DNA of 6,484 nt from an uncultured Sphingomonadaceae bacterium. GTDB lineage: Bacteria; Pseudomonadota; Alphaproteobacteria; Sphingomonadales; Sphingomonadaceae. The first letter of the stretch is position 1. Each line of letters starts with the position of its first letter. The position numbers and the translations under genes were made by a program. The stretch covers positions 1 to 6,484 of the forward strand of contig CALLWN010000014.1 in the NCBI GenBank assembly GCA_938016505.1, read 5' to 3'. This document shows, in pieces, positions 1 through 6,227 of the stretch. The notes under the pieces are model-generated. The model worked only from the letters and a program-made list of their open reading frames with translations, did not search any database and had not been told where the DNA came from.

Positions 1-371
1 CCTCGGGCGCGGTTGCCCACCAGTTCGACCGGCTGGGGCTCATCACCTACCCGGCGTCGGCGGGGAGCGCCGAGGCGGTGTTCGAGGCTGCGCTCGAGGC
101 GGGGGCCGAGGATGTGGAGAGCTCGGAGGAGGTCCATGAGATCTGGACCGCGCCCGAGGCGCTCCATGAAGTGGCGAAGGCGCTCGAGGCCCGGCTTGGC
201 GAGGCGCAGGGGGCAAAGCTCGCGTGGCGGCCGCAGAACCTGGTCGAGGTCTCGGCCGAGGATGCCCGGATGCTGCTGAAGCTCATCGACGCGCTGGAAG
301 ATTCCGACGATGTCCAGGCGGTCTATGGCAACCATGACATGAGCGACGAGGTGGCGGACGCGCTGGCATGA
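1..371 (+). CDS. yebC: YebC/PmpR-family regulator, C-terminal half (5' end outside window)
   Basis: Partial gene: the first complete codon is at base 3 and the TGA stop is at 369-371, leaving about 122 residues of a family that is usually near 245-250. What remains covers the later alpha/beta domains. It opens with [18 protein letters not shown], matching the family's 'G-S-V-a-x-x-F-d-r-x-G' stretch, and ends with [20 protein letters not shown], the family's conserved C-terminal 'DDVQxVYxNxDvSDE' block. The protein is very acidic, as the family is. YebC-type proteins are cytosolic; they were described as DNA-binding transcriptional regulators, and members have more recently been linked to translation of difficult proline-rich stretches. 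Which role applies here cannot be told. The stop codon overlaps the ruvC start (ATGA, 368-371), so yebC and ruvC are probably translationally coupled. The yebC-ruvCAB order is common in alphaproteobacteria. Confidence 0.93.
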   Translation, partial: SGAVAHQFDRLGLITYPASAGSAEAVFEAALEAGAEDVESSEEVHEIWTAPEALHEVAKALEARLGEAQGAKLAWRPQNLVEVSAEDARMLLKLIDALEDSDDVQAVYGNHDMSDEVADALA

Positions 372-868
372 GGAGCGCCGGCCCGCTCCGGCTGCTGGGG
401 CTCGACCCCGGCCTTGCGCGGACCGGCTGGGGCGTGGTGCTGGTGGACGGGGCCCGGCTCGCCCATCTCGGCCATGGCGTGGTGGTGACGCAGGCGGCCG
501 ACCCGCTTGCACTCCGGCTTGCCGCGCTCCACGCCGGCCTTGCCGAGGTGATGGCGCGCCACGCACCGCAGGCGGTGGCGATCGAGGAGGTCTTCCAGAA
601 CCGCAACCCGCAGTCGACACTGAAGCTTGGCGAGGCGCGCGGGGTGGCCCTGCTCGCGGCCGGGCTCGCCGGGCTGCCGGTGCATGAGCTTGCGGCCCGG
701 TTCGTCAAGAAGGCTCTGGTCGGCACGGGGGCGGCGGACAAGGCGCAGGTCGCCTTCATGGTGCAGCGGCTGCTGCCGGCCGCCGGCCCGGTCTCGGCCG
801 ATGCGGCCGATGCGCTTGCCGTTGCGATCGCGGCGGCGGGCGCGCGGCAGCGCGGGCTCGCGGCATGA
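368..868 (+). CDS. ruvC: Crossover junction endodeoxyribonuclease RuvC
   Basis: 166-residue Holliday junction resolvase, close to the usual 160-175. As a dimer it makes symmetric nicks in four-way junctions during recombination and repair, working with the RuvAB motor. The RNase H-like catalytic acids are visible: D13 in GLDPG, E73 in [10 protein letters not shown], and D145 and D148 in [12 protein letters not shown]. The conserved basic stretch [18 protein letters not shown] (about 111-128) contacts DNA in the family. All four metal-binding acids are present, so it should be active. The ATG overlaps the yebC stop as ATGA. No close Shine-Dalgarno sequence is seen; a GAGGTGG at 347-353 is about 14 bases away, so initiation probably relies on coupling to yebC. 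The TGA stop likewise overlaps the ruvA start (865-868). Confidence 0.97.
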   Translation: MRSAGPLRLLGLDPGLARTGWGVVLVDGARLAHLGHGVVVTQAADPLALRLAALHAGLAEVMARHAPQAVAIEEVFQNRNPQSTLKLGEARGVALLAAGLAGLPVHELAARFVKKALVGTGAADKAQVAFMVQRLLPAAGPVSADAADALAVAIAAAGARQRGLAA

Positions 869-1464
869 TCGCGCTGCTCGCCGGCACGGTGGCAGCCCTT
901 GGCGCCGACCATGCCGTGATCGAGGTGGGCGGGGTGGGCTATCTGGTGCAGGCCTCGGCCAGGACGCTCGGCCGGCTCGTGCCCGACGCTGCCGTCAGGC
1001 TCCAGGTGGAGACCCAGGTGCGCGAGGACTCGATCACCCTCTACGGCTTTCTCGAGGCGGCCGAGCGCGACTGGTTCCGCCACCTGACGGGCGTGCAGGG
1101 GGTGGGCGGGCGGCTCGCGCTCGCGATCCTCTCGACGCTCTCGCCTGCCGAGCTGTTCCGGGCGATCGCGGCCGAGGACCGGGCGACGCTGGCGCGGGCG
1201 CCCGGCGTGGGGGCGAAGCTCGCAGCGCGGCTCGTGACCGAGCTGCGCGGGGTGGCGCCGGCCGGCCCGGTGGCGGCGGGCCAGGCGGCACCCGCCCTCC
1301 CCTCCCCGGCTGCTGCTGCGCGCGAGGCGCTCTCGGCGCTGGCCAATCTCGGCTTTCGCGGGCCCGAGGCAGCAGCGGCGGTGGCTGCGGCCGAGGCGGC
1401 GCTTGGGGATGGGGCGGAGACGGCCGCGCTCGTTCGCGAGGCGCTGCGGCGTGCGGCCCGGTGA
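865..1464 (+). CDS. ruvA: Holliday junction branch migration protein RuvA
   Basis: 199 residues (the E. coli protein has 203). RuvA tetramers hold the junction in a square-planar form and load RuvB rings on two opposite arms. The N-terminal OB-fold domain covers about 1-62, starting [13 protein letters not shown] and ending [11 protein letters not shown]54 and D55 correspond to the 'acidic pin' that separates strands at the crossover. Two helix-hairpin-helix motifs follow: [14 protein letters not shown] (76-89) and [17 protein letters not shown] (111-127). The first has G-G where most relatives have G-P or G-A. A flexible Ala/Pro-rich linker (about 130-150) leads to the small C-terminal domain (about 151-199, with the conserved ALxxLGF), which contacts RuvB. 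The start overlaps the ruvC stop by 4 bases. The gap to ruvB is 29 bp and is filled by tandem ATGA repeats. Confidence 0.96.
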   Translation: MIALLAGTVAALGADHAVIEVGGVGYLVQASARTLGRLVPDAAVRLQVETQVREDSITLYGFLEAAERDWFRHLTGVQGVGGRLALAILSTLSPAELFRAIAAEDRATLARAPGVGAKLAARLVTELRGVAPAGPVAAGQAAPALPSPAAAAREALSALANLGFRGPEAAAAVAAAEAALGDGAETAALVREALRRAAR

Positions 1465-1497
1465 GCGCGGGATGAGCGCAGGATGACTGCGGGATGA
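1465..1497 (+). repeat. Three tandem 11-bp units with chained ATGA start/stops between ruvA and ruvB
   Basis: The units are GCGCGGGATGA (1465-1475), GCGCAGGATGA (1476-1486) and CTGCGGGATGA (1487-1497). Positions 1454-1464, ending in the ruvA TGA, look like a decayed fourth copy. Because 11 is not a multiple of 3, the three ATGs (1472, 1483, 1494) lie in three different frames. The first ATG opens a mini-ORF M-S-A-G ending at TGA 1484-1486; the second opens M-T-A-G ending at TGA 1495-1497. Each stop overlaps the next ATG, and the third ATG is the ruvB start. The AGGA at 1480-1483 is the best Shine-Dalgarno match for ruvB, 10 bases upstream. The likely origin is slippage duplication of a stop/start junction; a role in translational coupling is inference. 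Confidence 0.85.
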
Positions 1498-2522
1498 GCG
1501 GGCTCACCTCGCCTGCGGCGCAGCCGGCGGACCAAGATGCAGCGCTGCGGCCGCGCAGCCTTGCCGAGTTTGTCGGCCAGGCAGCGGCGCGGGACAATCT
1601 GCGCGTCTTCATCGATGCCGCGCGCGGGCGGGGCGAGGCGCTCGATCACCTGCTGCTCGCTGGCCCGCCCGGGCTCGGCAAGACGACGCTCGCCCAGATC
1701 GTGGCGCGCGAGCTCGGCGTGGGGTTCCGGGCGACCTCGGGCCCGGTGATCGCCCGGGCCGGGGACCTTGCTGCGCTGCTGACCAACCTCGAGCCGCGCG
1801 ACGTGCTGTTCATCGACGAGATCCACCGGCTTCCGGCGAGCGTCGAGGAAATCCTCTACCCGGCGATGGAGGACCGGGCGCTCGACATCATGATCGGCGA
1901 GGGGCCTTCGGCGCGCGCGATCCGGATCGATCTTCCGCCCTTCACGCTGATCGGCGCGACGACGCGCGCCGGCCTCGTCTCGCAGCCGCTGCGCGACCGG
2001 TTCGGGATCCCGGTGCGGCTCGTCTTCTACACCGAGGACGAGCTGTTCCTGGTGGTGACCCGGGCGGCGGCGCTGCTCGGGCTTGCGCTCGAGGAGGGCG
2101 GGGCGCGCGAGATCGCCCGCCGGTCGCGCGGGACGCCGCGGATCGCCGGGCGGCTGCTGCGGCGGGTGCGCGACTTTGCCGCCGGGCGGAGCGCTCCGGT
2201 CGATGCGGCGTTCGCCGATGCGGCGCTGACCCGGCTCGAGGTGGACCGGCTCGGGCTCGATGCCCAGGACCGGCGCTATCTGTGGATGATCGCCGATCTC
2301 TACCGGGGCGGGCCGGTCGGGATCGAGACGCTGGCGGCGGGCCTTTCCGAGGCGCGCGACACGCTCGAGGATGTGGTGGAGCCGTTCCTGCTCCAGACCG
2401 GGCTCATCGGCCGGACGGCGCGCGGGCGGGTGCTGAACCCGCCTGGCTGGGCGCATCTCGGGCTGCGGCCGCCGCCGGAGGCGGCGGCGAGCCAGCCTGG
2501 GCTGCCGCTCGAGGATGACTAG
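1494..2522 (+). CDS. ruvB: Holliday junction branch migration DNA helicase RuvB
   Basis: 342-residue AAA+ ATPase that forms hexameric rings on DNA and drives branch migration with RuvA. The family signature [12 protein letters not shown] lies at 18-29. Walker A is GPPGLGKTT (57-65, with K63), Walker B is LFIDEIHRL (105-113, D108/E109), sensor 1 is GATTR (154-158), PLRDRFG (165-171) holds the arginine finger, and sensor 2 is [12 protein letters not shown] (213-224). The C-terminal winged-helix DNA-binding domain spans about 255-324 and includes [17 protein letters not shown] and TARGRVLN. The last 18 or so residues are a Pro/Ala-rich tail. No key residue is missing. An in-frame TGA at 1473-1475 limits how far upstream the start can be; ATG 1494 gives the usual N-terminal length. 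It is the last gene of the ruv cluster; 89 bp with no clear terminator follow. Confidence 0.97.
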   Translation: MSGLTSPAAQPADQDAALRPRSLAEFVGQAAARDNLRVFIDAARGRGEALDHLLLAGPPGLGKTTLAQIVARELGVGFRATSGPVIARAGDLAALLTNLEPRDVLFIDEIHRLPASVEEILYPAMEDRALDIMIGEGPSARAIRIDLPPFTLIGATTRAGLVSQPLRDRFGIPVRLVFYTEDELFLVVTRAAALLGLALEEGGAREIARRSRGTPRIAGRLLRRVRDFAAGRSAPVDAAFADAALTRLEVDRLGLDAQDRRYLWMIADLYRGGPVGIETLAAGLSEARDTLEDVVEPFLLQTGLIGRTARGRVLNPPGWAHLGLRPPPEAAASQPGLPLEDD

Positions 2523-2611
2523 GGGGCACCGGGCCGGGGACCGGCGAGGCTGAGGGGGGTTTACCTCGAAGCGGGGCAAAGCGCTGGCGGCCGCGCCCGT
2601 CATTCTCAGGC

Positions 2612-3274
2612 GTGACGAAGCCGTTTCGAACCCGGGCCCCCGCCGCCGATGCCGGCGAGCGGGTGACGCCCGCGGTGCCGGTCGCGCTGCCGCGCGGGCG
2701 GATCGACGTGCGGCTGCGGCTCACCCCCTATGCGAACGGCAGCATGGGGCTCGAGATGCAGGATTTCGAGGGCACCCCCTTTTCCTGGCCGACGCTGCCG
2801 TTCAGCCTGGCCTCGCTGGCCGACGCGCTGCCGGACGAGGCGGCGCCCGACTGCGTGGTCGCGATCAAGCCCTCGGCGATGAAGAGCGGGATCGCTGATG
2901 CGCTCATCGAGGCCGGGCTCCTGACCGACCTCGGCCTCGAGGTGGCAGCCGACCGGACCTACGCGCGGCTGATGCGGGTCGAATTCCGCCACGCCGAGCG
3001 GATGGCGGCAGCAGCGATGCGCGACGAGCCGGAGATCGTGCCGCACGTGCTGAGGGAGGCGCCGGTGCCGCCGGCGTGGAAGCCGGCCTGCCAGCGGATC
3101 AGGGCCGCGCTGCTGCGGCACGGGATCGAGGTCTCGGATGCCGATGCCATGCTTGCCTGGGCGCTCGAATCGGGGGCAGTGGGCGCCGTGCCCCGGCCGC
3201 TTCCGGCGTCTGGCGAGCAGATCGCGAAGACGCTGGAGCGCTGGTTCGTGAGGCCGGTGCGGATCGACGGCTGA
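2612..3274 (+). CDS. Conserved-looking hypothetical protein, unknown family
   Basis: 220-residue protein with a GTG start; I do not recognise its family. It has no signal peptide and no membrane segment, so it is probably cytosolic. The first 25 or so residues are low-complexity (Ala/Pro/Arg). Residues 30-65 look like beta strands (RIDVRLRLTPYANGSMGLEM, then DFEGTPFSWPTLPF). A short strand CVVAIKPS (81-88) precedes helix-rich sequence (about 90-135), and a second helical part covers about 155-215, ending LERWFVRPVRIDG. The only cysteines are C81 and C160. Codon use matches its neighbours, so it looks resident rather than recently acquired. The frame is open upstream to 2519, but no ATG with a good Shine-Dalgarno sequence was found; GTG 2663 is an alternative start. 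It lies 89 bp after ruvB and 44 bp before serS, on the same strand. Nothing in the context fixes a function. Confidence 0.8.
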   Translation: MTKPFRTRAPAADAGERVTPAVPVALPRGRIDVRLRLTPYANGSMGLEMQDFEGTPFSWPTLPFSLASLADALPDEAAPDCVVAIKPSAMKSGIADALIEAGLLTDLGLEVAADRTYARLMRVEFRHAERMAAAAMRDEPEIVPHVLREAPVPPAWKPACQRIRAALLRHGIEVSDADAMLAWALESGAVGAVPRPLPASGEQIAKTLERWFVRPVRIDG

Positions 3275-3298
3275 GCCCCCCCTCGCCTTTTGCGGCGC

Positions 3299-3317
3299 GC
3301 GGGCCCATAGGGCCCGC
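3299..3317 (+). promoter_or_regulatory. Perfect 8-bp stem-loop directly before the serS start codon
   Basis: GCGGGCCC (3299-3306), loop ATA (3307-3309) and GGGCCCGC (3310-3317) form a perfect all-G/C inverted repeat. It ends one base before the serS ATG at 3319. The only Shine-Dalgarno-like bases for serS, AGGG at 3309-3312, lie in the loop edge and the 3' arm, so folding of the mRNA would hide them. No T-run follows, so it is not a typical intrinsic terminator. The inverted repeat is seen directly; a role in controlling serS translation is inference. Confidence 0.6.
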
Positions 3318-3318
3318 C

Positions 3319-4587
3319 ATGCACGACCTGAAGGCGCTTCGCGCCGACCCGGCGGCCTTCGATGCCGCGCTTGCCCGGCGCGGCATCGCCCGCGCCTCGG
3401 ACGCGGTGATGGAGGCCGACAAGGCGCTCCGGACCATCCAGACCCTGCTCCAGGCCGATCTCGCCCGGCGCAACGACCTGTCGCGCGCGATCGGCGCTGC
3501 GATGGCGCGCGGTGCCGCCGACGAGGCCGAAGCGCTCAAGGCCGAAGTGGCGATGCTCAAGGACCGGATTGCAGCAGCCGAGGCCGCCGAGGCTGGCGCG
3601 ATGGAGCGGGTCGAGGTGCTGGCGGGCCAGCTGCCGAACCTGCCGGCCGAGGATGTGCCCGACGGGCTCGACGAGACCGGCAATGTCGAGGTGAAGCGCT
3701 GGGGCGAGACGCGCAGGTTTGGCGTGGAGCATGACGCGCTGGCAGCGCGGCTGGGACATGACCCGGAAGCCGCGGCGCGGATCGCCGGGGCGCGGTTTGC
3801 GGTGCTGTCGGGCGGGCTGGCGCGGCTCCACCGCGCGCTCGGCCAGTTCATGCTCGACCGGGCGGTCGCGGCCGGCTGGCGCGAGACGGTGGTGCCGCTG
3901 CTGGTGCGCGAGCCGGCGATGTACGGGACGGCGCAGCTGCCCAAGTTCCGCGACGACCAGTTCGAGACGGTGGACGGGCGCTGGCTGATCCCGACTGCCG
4001 AGGTGAGCCTGACCAACCTGGTGCGCGAGCAGATCCTCGACGAGGAGGCGCTGCCGCTGCGCCTCACTGCGCTCACCCCCTGTTTCCGCCGCGAGGCGGG
4101 TGCGGCCGGGCGCGACACCCGCGGGCTCATCCGCCAGCACCAGTTCGAGAAGGTCGAGCTGGTGACGATCTGCGCCGCCGAGCAGGCTGCGGCCGAGCAT
4201 CTGCGGATGGTGGAGGCGGCCGAGGCGGTGCTCGAGGCGCTGGGGCTTCCCTACCGGCGGATGCTCCTGTGCGCGGGCGACATGGGCTTTGCCGCACGGC
4301 GCACCTACGATCTCGAGGTGTGGCTGCCAGGCGCAGGGGTCTTCCGGGAGATTTCGTCGGTCTCCTGGTGTGGCGACTTCCAGGCCCGGCGGATGGAGGC
4401 ACGGGTGCGGGCGCGCGGCGAGAAGGGCACCTGCTTCGTCCACACGCTCAATGGCTCTGGCGTCGCAGTCGGCCGGGCGCTGGTTGCGGTGCTCGAGAAT
4501 TTCCAGCAGGCCGACGGCAGCGTCACGGTGCCGCCACCGCTCGTCTCCTACATGGACGGCATCTCCACGCTGCAACCGGAGGCCTGA
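3319..4587 (+). CDS. serS: Serine--tRNA ligase (seryl-tRNA synthetase)
   Basis: 422 residues, matching the usual bacterial length of about 425. This cytosolic class II aminoacyl-tRNA synthetase charges tRNA-Ser (and tRNA-Sec where present) with serine using ATP. The N-terminal tRNA-binding helical hairpin spans roughly residues 1-105 and is Ala/Glu/Arg-rich, starting MHDLKALRADPAAFDAALARRG. The catalytic domain shows motif 1 around RETVVPLLVR (P193), the serine-binding TAE at 226-228, motif 2 PCFRREAGAAGRDTRGLIRQHQF (with C255 FRRE), the YDLEVWLPG strand, EISSVSWCGDFQARRM, and motif 3 NGSGVAVGR (GSG at 379-381). The C-terminus QQADGSVTVPPPLVSYMDG is typical. All motifs are intact. The ATG at 3319 gives the expected N-terminus, though its upstream region is a stem-loop. 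The TGA stop overlaps the surE ATG by one base. Confidence 0.97.
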   Translation: MHDLKALRADPAAFDAALARRGIARASDAVMEADKALRTIQTLLQADLARRNDLSRAIGAAMARGAADEAEALKAEVAMLKDRIAAAEAAEAGAMERVEVLAGQLPNLPAEDVPDGLDETGNVEVKRWGETRRFGVEHDALAARLGHDPEAAARIAGARFAVLSGGLARLHRALGQFMLDRAVAAGWRETVVPLLVREPAMYGTAQLPKFRDDQFETVDGRWLIPTAEVSLTNLVREQILDEEALPLRLTALTPCFRREAGAAGRDTRGLIRQHQFEKVELVTICAAEQAAAEHLRMVEAAEAVLEALGLPYRRMLLCAGDMGFAARRTYDLEVWLPGAGVFREISSVSWCGDFQARRMEARVRARGEKGTCFVHTLNGSGVAVGRALVAVLENFQQADGSVTVPPPLVSYMDGISTLQPEA

Positions 4588-5345
4588 TGCGGATCCTGCT
4601 CACCAACGACGATGGAATCAATGCGCCCGGCTTTGCCGCGCTCGAGCGGATCGCCCGGCAGATCTCGGACGACCTGTGGTTCGTGGCACCCGCCGAGGAA
4701 CAGTCGGGCGCGGGCCATTCGCTGACGCTGACCCGGCCGCTGCGGGTGCGCGAGCTCGGCCCGCGGCGGTTCGCGGTTGCCGGCACGCCGACCGATTCGG
4801 TGATGATGGCGCTCGGCCACCTCATGAACGGGGACCGGCCCGATCTCATCCTCTCGGGCGTGAACCGGGGCCCGAATCTCGCCGAGGACGTGACCTATTC
4901 GGGGACCGTCTCGGCGGCGATGGAAGGCACGCTGGCCGGGGTGCGCGCAATCGCGCTGTCGCAGGCGATGGCGGACTACACCCATGGCGCCGAGAGCTTC
5001 GCTGCCGCCGAAGCATGTGCGGCCGACATCATCCGCCGCGTGGCCGCCTCCGACTGGGGCGAGGGCGTGCTGCTCAACATCAACTTCCCGGCGCGGGCCG
5101 AGCCGCTGGGGGTGCGGGTGACGACGCAGGGGTTCCGCGACTATGGCCATATCCGGATCGACGCGCGGATCGACCCCCGGGGCTTCCCCTATTACTGGTT
5201 CGGCTATGGCCGGGAGGTGGAAACTCCCGGCCACAGGACCGATCTCGAGGCGGTGCGCGAAGGCTATGTCTCGGTGACCCCGCTCCACCTCGACCTGACC
5301 CACCGCGCCACCATGGCGACGCTCACGGCAGCGCTCGAGGGCTAG
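4587..5345 (+). CDS. surE: 5'/3'-nucleotidase SurE
   Basis: 252 residues, normal for the family. SurE is a metal-dependent cytosolic phosphatase that dephosphorylates nucleoside 5'- and 3'-monophosphates and is associated with stationary-phase survival and stress in other bacteria. The N-terminal signature RILLTNDDGINAPG carries metal ligands D8 and D9; S40 (APAEEQSGAGHS) and N93 (SGVNRGPNL) complete the site. VAGTPTDSV (64-72) and YSGTVSAAMEG (104-114) are further conserved blocks, and the C-terminal YVSVTPLHLDLTH is the usual end strand. The start is clear: a strong GGAGG (4578-4582) lies 4 bases upstream inside the serS end, and the ATG shares one base with the serS TGA, so the two are coupled. 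Its TAG stop shares a CTAG with the stop of the convergent minus-strand gene. Confidence 0.97.
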   Translation: MRILLTNDDGINAPGFAALERIARQISDDLWFVAPAEEQSGAGHSLTLTRPLRVRELGPRRFAVAGTPTDSVMMALGHLMNGDRPDLILSGVNRGPNLAEDVTYSGTVSAAMEGTLAGVRAIALSQAMADYTHGAESFAAAEACAADIIRRVAASDWGEGVLLNINFPARAEPLGVRVTTQGFRDYGHIRIDARIDPRGFPYYWFGYGREVETPGHRTDLEAVREGYVSVTPLHLDLTHRATMATLTAALEG

Positions 5346-6052
5346 GCGGCGGCGGGGCGGCGGCGACGGGCGACGGCGCCGACGAGCCCGAAGCCGGCGA
5401 CCAGCATCGCCCAGGTGGCGGGCTCGGGCACCACGCCGCCGGCCGAGCGAAGGTTGATTTCCACATCGTCGAGGACGGGGCCGACCTGGTCGCCGCCGGT
5501 ATCGTCGATGGAGAGGGTGAGCGCGCCTGCGTTGCCCGCCGTGAAGCGGAAGCCGTAGCTGGCGAACGGGGCCGAGAAGGGAATGGGATCGGAAAGCTGG
5601 TCGCCGCTGATCACATTATCAATGGAGACCGGCGAACCGTAGCTTCCTGCGACGAGCCACTGGAAGTCGATCAGGTTGGTGGGACCGGCAAACAGGGCAT
5701 ACCAGGCGAAGCGGTCGTCTGACCAGCCGCGCTGGTTGCCGCTGACCCAGAAGACGATGTCGATGAAGTCGCCGGCCGCGAACGCGATGGGCGTGGTGAG
5801 GGTGAGGGTGCCGGCCGCGAAGGAACTGCCGTCGAGATCGACGCAATAGCTGCCGGTGCGGCAGATGATGCCATATTCGCCCGAGCGGATGAGGTCGACC
5901 GTGCCGTTGGTCACCGTCCAGTTGGCGAAGCTGGCGTAGTCGAGGATCGAGGAGCCGGCGGTCTCGCCTTCGAAGCCTTCGAAGAAGGCGGCGGCGGCGG
6001 GGGCGGCAGCGGTGATGGCGGCAAGGGCGGCAAGGGCGGGAAGCAGGCGCAT
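5342..6052 (-). CDS. Secreted PEPxxWA-CTERM sorting domain protein
   Basis: 236-residue exported protein. The N-terminus is a signal peptide (basic MR, hydrophobic Leu/Ala core) with probable cleavage after A22, before FFEGFEGE. The mature part looks like an all-beta, carbohydrate-binding-module-like sandwich as found in many sphingomonad PEPxxWA proteins: a two-cysteine segment CRTGSYCVDLDGSS (C64, C70), then FWVSGNQRGW (101-110) and DDVEINL near the end. The C-terminus is a full sorting signal: VPEPATWA (208-215), a hydrophobic segment to about 228, and an arginine cluster (229-232). Such signals are cut by an exosortase, and the proteins reach the envelope or exopolysaccharide matrix; that is family knowledge, and no exosortase is in this window. 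The ATG at 6052 is preferred because it begins the signal peptide and follows a GGAAAGGAAAG ribosome site; starts further upstream lack both. The ligand is unknown. Confidence 0.9.
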   Translation of the reverse strand: MRLLPALAALAAITAAAPAAAAFFEGFEGETAGSSILDYASFANWTVTNGTVDLIRSGEYGIICRTGSYCVDLDGSSFAAGTLTLTTPIAFAAGDFIDIVFWVSGNQRGWSDDRFAWYALFAGPTNLIDFQWLVAGSYGSPVSIDNVISGDQLSDPIPFSAPFASYGFRFTAGNAGALTLSIDDTGGDQVGPVLDDVEINLRSAGGVVPEPATWAMLVAGFGLVGAVARRRRPAAA

Positions 6053-6058
6053 GCGGGT

Positions 6059-6069
6059 CTTTCCTTTCC
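6059..6069 (-). promoter_or_regulatory. Ribosome binding site of the PEPxxWA-CTERM gene
   Basis: On the minus strand GGAAAGGAAAG ends 6 bases before the ATG at 6052. The AGGA core (6065-6062) lies 9 bases from the start. This purine run stands out in otherwise C-rich sequence and decides the start at 6052 over earlier in-frame candidates. Confidence 0.7.
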
Positions 6070-6087
6070 AGTTGATGCGCAAAGAGC

Positions 6088-6103
6088 TGCTAAAATCATG
6101 CCA
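6088..6103 (-). promoter_or_regulatory. Candidate sigma-54 (-24/-12) promoter of the PEPxxWA-CTERM gene
   Basis: Read on the minus strand, TGGCATGATTTTAGCA matches the RpoN consensus TGGCACG-N4-TTGCW at 10 of 12 defined positions. The invariant GG (-24) and GC (-12) are present with exactly 10 bases between them. The mismatches are C to T at the sixth base and the second T of TTGC to A. Transcription would start near 6077, about 25 bases before the ATG, with the ribosome site in between. Geometry and sequence are seen; the link to PrsK/PrsR-type sigma-54 activators of PEP-CTERM genes is established for other bacteria and inferred here. No good sigma-70 promoter was found for this gene. Confidence 0.6.
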
Positions 6104-6113
6104 CATTCCGATT

Positions 6114-6126
6114 GAATCACCGATTC
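6114..6126. repeat. GAATC-ACC-GATTC inverted repeat (paired GANTC sites)
   Basis: GAATC (6114-6118) and GATTC (6122-6126) form a 5-bp inverted repeat around ACC. Both are GANTC, the recognition sequence of the alphaproteobacterial cell-cycle methylase CcrM. A direct repeat CCGATT (6108-6113 and 6120-6125) overlaps them. The group lies just upstream of the candidate sigma-54 element. Confidence 0.5.
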
Positions 6127-6138
6127 CTGAAATTTCAG
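6127..6138. promoter_or_regulatory. Perfect 12-bp palindrome, possible activator or operator site
   Basis: CTGAAATTTCAG is its own reverse complement. It lies about 55 bp upstream of the predicted sigma-54 transcription start and about 140 bp upstream of the nlpD-like start on the other strand. A dimeric regulator site is a fair guess from symmetry and location. Sigma-54 activator sites are more often 80-150 bp from the start, so the assignment is tentative. Confidence 0.45.
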
Positions 6139-6206
6139 TCTCTTGCCGCTGCCGGCCGACGGCGGGGGGGTGCGGGGTGTAAAGCCAGCCGACAGTTTTG
6201 TTGCCG

Positions 6207-6214
6207 TTAACCAT
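6207..6214 (+). promoter_or_regulatory. TTAACCAT, possible CtrA half-site upstream of the nlpD-like gene
   Basis: TTAACCAT resembles the half-site form of the CtrA cell-cycle regulator's TTAA-N7-TTAA motif known from Caulobacter. It is 58 bp before the GTG at 6273 and lies in one of the few AT-rich patches on that side. A single 8-base match is weak evidence. No convincing -35/-10 pair was found. Confidence 0.22.
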
Positions 6215-6227
6215 GTTTGCCCGGACG

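Noticed and set aside
283..1083. 266-residue minus-strand frame opposite ruvC
   Set aside because: No recognisable protein features. ruvC on the plus strand has all its catalytic residues and tight overlaps with both neighbours.
2533..2545. GCCGG-GGA-CCGGC hairpin after ruvB, as a possible terminator
   Set aside because: The stem is only 5 bp and is followed by G-rich sequence with just three T, so it is not a convincing intrinsic terminator.
1041..2603. 520-residue open frame on the minus strand opposite ruvA/ruvB
   Set aside because: Its sequence is Arg/Pro/Ala/His-rich with no domain, as expected when a GC-rich gene is read on the opposite strand. The plus-strand RuvA and RuvB motifs account for the region.
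3069..3086. 18-bp exact match between 3069-3086 and 6379-6396
   Set aside because: In both genes it encodes part of P-A-W-K-P in the same frame. Shared residues plus strong GC codon bias explain it, and nothing around it is repeated.
3076..3318. In-frame extension of serS upstream to 3076
   Set aside because: The extension overlaps the preceding gene and reads as Arg/Gly-rich noise. ATG 3319 gives the normal SerS N-terminus and length.
2959..4575. 538-residue open frame on the minus strand opposite serS
   Set aside because: Shadow of serS: low-complexity Arg/His/Gly composition without motifs, while serS is fully motif-supported.
6053..6214. In-frame extension of the PEPxxWA gene upstream to 6214
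   Set aside because: It would bury the signal peptide 54 residues inside the protein and run through the promoter-like region. The ATG at 6052 has a ribosome site.
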